NCBI GenBank assembly: GCA_026129905.1
Contig: JAHCHE010000011.1
Span: forward strand, 1 to 64,000
DNA: 64,000 bases
Reading direction: 5' to 3'
Origin: Bryobacteraceae bacterium
GTDB lineage: Bacteria; Acidobacteriota; Terriglobia; Bryobacterales; Bryobacteraceae
The notes beneath the pieces are model-generated. The model did not search any database. It was not told the DNA's origin and worked only from the letters and a program-made list of their open reading frames with translations. The position numbers were made by a program, and so were the translations under genes. Within the stretch, counting starts at the first letter, position 1; the number at the start of each line of letters is the position of its first letter. Positions 59,907 through 64,000 of this stretch are shown piece after piece.

Positions 59907-61025
59907 CTATCGGTCCGCCTTTACCCCGGCTTCCGGAACCCGTATCCGCCACAAGTCCAGGTCCGATTGATATACCAGCACGTTCTTCTCTACCTCGAAT
60001 ATCGTCGCATACGCGCTTCGCGGAGCGTAGCCCGCCACCTCGTGGACGTCCCACCGTTCTCCGGCGCCGTCCGCGCTGATGGCCAGCAGACACCGCCGCC
60101 GGTGATCGGCCCTTTTTTCGTAATCCCTCCAGAATTGCTCGTCCGGATCCCGCGGCTGCACAATCTGTCCGTACGCCAGCGCCAGCCTGCCATCGCTCAG
60201 CATCAGCAGGTATGGATCGCACCCGGGTCCAATGCCCGGCGCGGGCGCCGCTCGGCTCCAGGTCTTCCCGTTGTCGCCGCTCCAGACCGTCATCAAAGGC
60301 GTGTAGTGGCCGGTCCGCACGATGCCGATCAGCCGTCCGTTGGCCAGCCTGGCCATCGACCACTCGTTGAACCCTTCGCTGTCGTCCCGCGCCTCCGCCG
60401 AGGGCACGGCCACGGAGGCCAAATAGCGCCAGGTCCGTCCTTCGTCGGTCGACCGCGCCGCGAACGCCCTCGCTTTGTACTTGATCTCCGACTTGCTCCG
60501 CGGGTTGGTCGGCGTGATCGTGTCCTGCTCGAAATTCCCGTACATGGCCGCCAGCAGAGAGCCGTCCGGCAACTCCACGATCCGGCGATGGAAGAACAAT
60601 CCCACCCACTCGCCCCCGGCGCCCGGGTCGACCTTGCCCGCCTCCGGAATCGTCAGGATCGTCTCCTCTTCGCGCAGCGACTTCAGCCCGTCGGTGGACC
60701 GCCAGCTCTTGCCGGCGCAGCGGCCGCCCTCGCCGCAGACAAACTTCGTCTTGACCCCGAGAAACAGCCCTTTTCGCTGGAAATGGACGTTCATGCCTCC
60801 CTCGTGCAGCATGACGCCCCATGGTGGATCGTTCGCCTCGCGCACCCCGATCCGCCGCCCGCCGTCGGTCGACTTCAACGGACCGAGCAGATAGATGCTC
60901 CCCCCGGCATAGACGGATCGCGCGTACCGCGGCTTCTCGGCGGGCGCAATCTCCAGGCCGGCGGCCCCGGCCGGCGCCAGGCTCGCGAGCAGCCCGGCGA
61001 CCAGTTTTGCGTGTCTTGCGTTCAT
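59907..61025 (-). CDS. secreted sialidase-like (BNR-repeat) protein
   Basis: 372 residues from ATG 61025. A signal peptide (KLVAGLLASLAPAGAAGLEI) leads to a six-bladed propeller with Asp-box-like motifs: KSTDGGRRIG, RSTDEGRTWRYL and WSGDNGKTWSRAAP. It also has SEGFNEWSMARLANGRLIGI and SDGRLALAYGQI. Sialidase-fold proteins of this kind cleave or bind terminal acidic sugars; real specificity is not clear. It is the first gene before the TIM-barrel, murQ and murA genes on the same strand, with a 43-base gap, so it may supply sugar outside the cytoplasm to that operon. Confidence 0.82.
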   Translation of the reverse strand: MNARHAKLVAGLLASLAPAGAAGLEIAPAEKPRYARSVYAGGSIYLLGPLKSTDGGRRIGVREANDPPWGVMLHEGGMNVHFQRKGLFLGVKTKFVCGEGGRCAGKSWRSTDGLKSLREEETILTIPEAGKVDPGAGGEWVGLFFHRRIVELPDGSLLAAMYGNFEQDTITPTNPRSKSEIKYKARAFAARSTDEGRTWRYLASVAVPSAEARDDSEGFNEWSMARLANGRLIGIVRTGHYTPLMTVWSGDNGKTWSRAAPAPGIGPGCDPYLLMLSDGRLALAYGQIVQPRDPDEQFWRDYEKRADHRRRCLLAISADGAGERWDVHEVAGYAPRSAYATIFEVEKNVLVYQSDLDLWRIRVPEAGVKADR

Positions 61026-61048
61026 CTTGGACGGCTCTTCGCCGCCCC

Positions 61049-61408
61049 TCAGCCTAGCATGCGCGGAACGGACCGTCCGAGGGGCGGCTCTTCCGCAGGG
61101 AGTTCGCTGCACGAGTCGATCCGGAAATCGATGTGCGGATAATCTCCACGGGCGACTTCTATCATGCGCGTCGAGATATCGATGTCTGTGACAATGGCGC
61201 CGCGATCGCTGAGCTGCTTGGACAGATACCCGGCGCCGCAGCCAGCGTCAAGCACCCGCAGCCCGTGGACGCTGCCGGCGAATGCCCACAGCACGGGATC
61301 GGAATTGAGCATGCGGTTGCTGTCGCCGGACGCGCCGACTTGAATCCGCCACTCGTCTGCCACGCGATTCCAGAAATCGCGAACCTCATCGGCGTCAAGC
61401 TGATCCAT
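61049..61408 (-). pseudogene. truncated class I SAM-dependent methyltransferase
   Basis: The 119-codon frame starts at ATG 61408 with an excellent ribosome-binding site (GAAGGAAG) and codes for the N-terminal half of a methyltransferase: FWNRVADEWRIQ, then motif I VLDAGCGAGYLSKQL, then DIDISTRMIEVA and IDFRIDSCSELPAE. After that, where motifs for the active site should follow, it changes to EPPLGRSVPRMLG and stops. Normal relatives are about 240 residues long. The 3' half was lost next to the sialidase-like gene. The fragment may still be translated. Confidence 0.75.
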
Positions 61409-61501
61409 AATGCTTCCTTCCAGCTTACCCGCGCGGAACCGGCGGTTCGCCCGCCGGCGCCGTGGTAGGATGAGCGGTGAAATCGATACGGCCTGACCCA
61501 G

Positions 61502-61843
61502 ATGAACATCCATCATGAGGAGACCGAGCAAGGTGTGGTGGTGATCCACGTGGTCGGCCGCGTGATGCTCGGCGACGAAAGCGCTCAGATCGAAAAGCTG
61601 GTGGGGGACCTCCTGGCGCAGGGCCGTAAGAACATCGTCTTCGAGCTTTCCGGCGTCACCCACATCGACAGCACCGGCATCGGCCGCTTCATCGCCTCCC
61701 TCAATCGGGTGATGCAGAGCGGCGGACAAATGCGGATGGCGGCCGCCGCCCCGATCGTCCGCGAGGGCTTCCGCGTCACGCGCCTGGACACCGTCTTTCA
61801 GTTCTTCCCCGACGTGGCCTCGGCTTGCGAGGGCTTTCGTTAG
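61502..61843 (+). CDS. STAS-domain anti-anti-sigma factor-like protein
   Basis: 113 residues, a single STAS domain. Such proteins release sigma factors or control regulators by binding kinase-type anti-sigma factors when unphosphorylated. Ser57 in GVTHIDSTGIGRFI is the phosphorylatable residue; VVVIHVVGRVMLGDESAQIE is the first strand-loop. No anti-sigma kinase or sigma factor gene is near. No classic ribosome-binding site directly before ATG. Confidence 0.88.
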   Translation: MNIHHEETEQGVVVIHVVGRVMLGDESAQIEKLVGDLLAQGRKNIVFELSGVTHIDSTGIGRFIASLNRVMQSGGQMRMAAAAPIVREGFRVTRLDTVFQFFPDVASACEGFR

Positions 61844-61945
61844 CCTCCTCTCCCGCGCAACGCTTGACAATGCCTGTGGCCCCCACGACGTGGGGCGAGC
61901 CTCCACGCTTGGATTGCGCCGGGATAGACCGGTCTGGAGTAGCGA

Positions 61946-62110
61946 ATGAGAGAGTCGTACAGGGAAGGCGTGGCGAACCACCCTGGCCCCGAGCCATGTG
62001 GGTGCGGTCGTACGGCCGCACCGGAAGCGTTGTGGAAAACCGTCGCGTGGCGGGAAGGAACCAGGCACAAACTGAAATCCCGTTTTGCGGCGATCGAACG
62101 GACCCGTTTT
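61946..62110 (+). mobile_element. possible group II intron remnant
   Basis: The frame from 61946 starts MRESYREGVANHPGPEPC and continues GRTAAPEALW. I recall similar conserved frames upstream of group II intron reverse transcriptases. The DNA contains GAGCC.TGTGGGTGCGG, and a 7-bp stem (62001-62007 with 62016-62022) as structured intron RNA would have. No reverse transcriptase remains. This rests on memory of the pattern and needs a covariance-model search. Confidence 0.4.
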
Positions 62111-62299
62111 TGCTCCTCTGCCCGCGCCGGCGGCTTGGAGCTATGCACGCGAGGATTCCGCCCGGGTTCCAGCCCCGAGGCTCGCCGCGTGCGCGCCGAC
62201 CGCATAACCCGCAGTCCATTGCCACGCTTCGCATCAAGATCGTGCGCGCCCTGATTCGGCAGCTCTCCTGCTGCCCCTTCTGTTGCTCGCGCAACTCAC

Positions 62300-62575
62300 A
62301 ACACAGTAGTAATCGACATGATCGACTTCGGGACGGACATTCAGGCCGCCTTCGCCGCGCCCCGCATCGCGTTTGTCTCGCTCGACAACGTCCTTCAGGT
62401 GGAAGATTCGGTCCCCGCCGCGGTCCGCGACGAGCTTGCCACCCGCGGCCACAAGCTCTCGGTCGTCCCGTCCATCGGCCGCCTCCACGGCCTGGCCATC
62501 ACTTACGACGATCAGGGCAGACCGGCAGGCTTCGAAGGCGGTGCGGACCCCCGCGGCGCCTCCCTCGCCAAAGGC
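62300..62575 (+). pseudogene. C-terminal fragment of a gamma-glutamyltransferase
   Basis: In-frame stretch NTVVIDMIDFGTDIQAA, FAAPRIAFVSLDNVLQVED, then PSIGRLHGLAITYDDQGRPA and GFEGGADPRG matches the end of gamma-glutamyltransferases (usually about 530-580 residues). The first 80% including the catalytic Thr is gone, replaced by the intron-like segment upstream. The natural end would be near 62575, but the frame runs on into the toxin-antitoxin remnant. Confidence 0.75.
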
Positions 62576-62587
62576 TCCGACTACCCG

Positions 62588-62766
62588 GTTGAAGCAAGCC
62601 CCTCGCCTGGTCTCGCATCGCCGATCCGCTGGCGCCCTCGGCATCGGCCAGAACGTTGGTGTCGACGGCGACCTTCATTCGGCGTCAGGCTGCGGCCCTT
62701 CTTCACGGTGCGCAGCAGCTCTGAGAACCGGCGATTGGCTTCCGCTGCCGAGATCGCTTTGCTCAC
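62588..62766 (-). pseudogene. scrambled Phd/VapC toxin-antitoxin remnant
   Basis: From GTG 62766 the minus strand encodes MSKAISAAEANRRFSELLRT, the start of a Phd/YefM-type antitoxin, for about 28 residues. From ATG 62677 in another frame it encodes MKVAVDTNVLADAEGASGSA plus MRDQARGLL, the start of a PIN-domain (VapC) toxin, for about 30 residues. The middle of the antitoxin and the rest of the toxin are missing, the latter at the junction with the gamma-glutamyltransferase fragment. Neither can work. Confidence 0.7.
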
Positions 62767-62769
62767 TCG

Positions 62770-63351
62770 GCGTTCACTTTGGTAGCGTTACTCACTATAT
62801 GACGCCAGCGAAGCCAGTCGCGCCGGCGTTCCTCGCCCCCTCCCAATTCCAGCTCGGCCGGTTAACAATTCACAACCAATTGAAGGATCGTCAAGCCTTT
62901 CCCTCCAACCAGTTGCAGCCATTTCCCACACCCCCCGATCCGGTTTTTCCGCCTCGCCCGCTATAGTCAAGGCGCGATCGAATTCGCGAACTCCGCGCCA
63001 AACCGCGCAAAACGGAACGGAGCCGCCGCTCCGGCGCCGGCATCCTGCGGTCAGATGTGCCTGGCTATTCCTTACGGCACGGTCCTTGGCGTTTCCACGT
63101 TCATCGTTCTACAAAGGCCGGCGGCCAAGGCGATGTTCGGGGAGGCGCAAACGCAGCCTCCGCCGCAGCCGCTCTGACGTGAGGCGCGAACGGTCCGGCC
63201 GACCCCGTGGCCCGGGGGCCGCTCATCCTGGAGAGTGGACGCTGTGTCTCCGCTTGGCCCGTGCTTTCACCGACCGGTCACAGCCATGTGGAATTTCGCT
63301 AAGGCCCAGCGCCGCCGCGCACTTGGCGACGAAAGCCGGAGAACCGTCCAT
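62770..63351. other. intergenic, no gene seen
   Basis: About 580 bases without a gene I can support. A lower-GC patch lies at 62870-62960. The GC-rich rest (63100-63250) can be read open in several frames, but the products are Arg-rich and featureless. It may hold more decayed sequence. Confidence 0.5.
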
Positions 63352-63379
63352 TGCCACCGCCGCCGGGCTATGCTATGAT
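63352..63379 (+). promoter_or_regulatory. sigma-70 promoter of the RRM protein gene
   Basis: TTGCCA (63352-63357), 16-base spacer, TATGAT (63374-63379), preceded by TGC, making it an extended -10. Both hexamers match consensus in five of six bases. Transcription would start near 63386, giving a leader of about 65 bases. Confidence 0.75.
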
Positions 63380-63451
63380 GAAAGTGCTTCGCATGGACCG
63401 CCTCCATTCGCACAGGTCCGTCAATTCCCCACGGAGTGAACATCACCGAAA

Positions 63452-63844
63452 GTGAGTTATACCGTTTTCCTTGGCAACCTACCCACCTGGGTGACCGCCG
63501 ACGACATCAGGTCCTGGTTGCAGGCCGAGAGCCTTGTCGCCGACGCGGTCAAAGTGATTCGTAATCCGGAAACCCAGGAATCCAAAGGCTTCGCGTTCAT
63601 CGACGCGCCCAACAACGACGAGATGAACGCCATCATCCGCCGGTTCGACCGAGCGCCCCTGGAAGACCGAATCCTGCGGGCCAACCGTGCCCAGCCGCCC
63701 CGCCCCAAAGGTCAGGTCGCCGGGCAGGGTCCCGCGAGAGAAACCGAGGAGCGCCAGCGCCGCGGAGGAAAAAAGCACCGGAGGACCGGCAAAGTTAACG
63801 CTCCCAAGAGCGCCTTCGCACAGGAACTCGCCAAAGCCCTCTGA
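63452..63844 (+). CDS. RRM-type RNA-binding protein
   Basis: 130 residues from GTG 63452. One RNA-recognition motif (1-80): RNP2 is VFLGNL (residues 5-10) and RNP1 is KGFAFIDA (about 49-56). It then has an Arg/Lys/Gly-rich tail (82-118) likely to bind RNA non-specifically and a short hydrophobic C-terminus (SAFAQELAKAL). Similar small proteins in cyanobacteria and others help cold or stress responses. Upstream is a strong promoter with a 65-base leader that could carry regulation. GGAG lies 15 bases before the start, farther than usual. Confidence 0.88.
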   Translation: MSYTVFLGNLPTWVTADDIRSWLQAESLVADAVKVIRNPETQESKGFAFIDAPNNDEMNAIIRRFDRAPLEDRILRANRAQPPRPKGQVAGQGPARETEERQRRGGKKHRRTGKVNAPKSAFAQELAKAL

Positions 63845-64000
63845 ACAGTGGCCGCCTCTTGAGCCCCAACCGCTTCTAGCGCCTGGTCTAGCGCCGGCGT
63901 CACGAAAGCGCTTTCCGGCTGCCTCTTTTTTCGCTGCATTTCGCGGTCCCAATCTGATCCGAACCTGCCGTTACCTCCGCTCCAACGCCTTCATCAATGG

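Noticed and set aside
62788-62970. 60-codon frame on the minus strand
   Set aside because: No ribosome-binding site or family features, and it lies in a decayed, partly low-GC patch.

Overview
The window is GC-rich chromosomal DNA, most likely from an acidobacterium of the Solibacter/Bryobacterales type. The main evidence is four secreted proteins that end in the Ig-like C-terminal domain known as TIGR03437 (genes ending at 11016 and 55770 on the + strand, and starting at 34478 and 36434 on the - strand). Supporting evidence is an Oar-like TonB-dependent receptor with an N-terminal carboxypeptidase-type domain, and a decayed permease of the acidobacterial duplicated-permease (ADOP/MacB) type. 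This taxonomic call is inference from gene content. No rRNA, tRNA, CRISPR array, intact insertion sequence or phage module was seen.

Layout. 0-3 kb: a small exported protein and a GspD-type secretin with a long Gly/Met/Tyr-rich insertion. 3.4-7.2 kb: a tandem duplication of a secreted protein gene together with its leader, each copy followed by a hairpin. 7.5-11 kb: a large secreted propeller/Ig protein. 11-16.5 kb: small exported and membrane proteins, a protein made almost wholly of a 15-residue repeat, and a GH27 alpha-galactosidase. 16.9-21.3 kb: a sugar-nucleotide epimerase and a DegT-type aminotransferase, converging on two tandem GT2-like glycosyltransferases. 21.9-25.3 kb: the TonB-dependent receptor. 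25.7-30.4 kb: a tight operon of a fused 2-oxo acid dehydrogenase E1, an ATP-grasp enzyme that appears to start at CTG, and an adenylosuccinate-lyase-like enzyme. 30.4-32.6 kb: a permease pseudogene, then rpmI-rplT-coiled coil-zapA. 32.6-36.4 kb: a secreted metallophosphoesterase and a CotH-kinase-like protein, both ending in TIGR03437. 36.5-41.4 kb: a sigma-54 two-component pair, a double Usp protein and an Ate/Bpt aminoacyl transferase.

41.4-45 kb: a Gfo/Idh/MocA dehydrogenase overlapping a sugar isomerase/epimerase, then a polytopic membrane protein. 45-52.7 kb: a Tad (Flp-type) pilus/secretion operon (prepilin peptidase, CpaB, secretin CpaC, CpaE, CpaF, TadB, TadC). It has no recognisable Flp pilin or TadE/F, and a 31-residue membrane micro-ORF with a strong ribosome-binding site follows tadC. 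52.7-56.9 kb: a large secreted propeller protein, a beta-barrel-like protein and a small membrane protein. 56.9-61 kb: a minus-strand cluster of a sialidase-like protein, a TIM-barrel isomerase, murQ and murA, suggesting amino-sugar or peptidoglycan metabolism. 61-63.4 kb: a decayed segment with a truncated methyltransferase, a STAS protein, a possible group II intron trace, the C-terminal end of a gamma-glutamyltransferase and a scrambled toxin-antitoxin pair. The window ends with an RRM RNA-binding protein that has a good promoter.

No described defence system stands out. The best candidates for something undescribed are the E1/ATP-grasp/lyase operon, the pilin-less Tad locus with its micro-ORF, the 15-residue repeat protein, and the secretin with the glycine-rich insertion.
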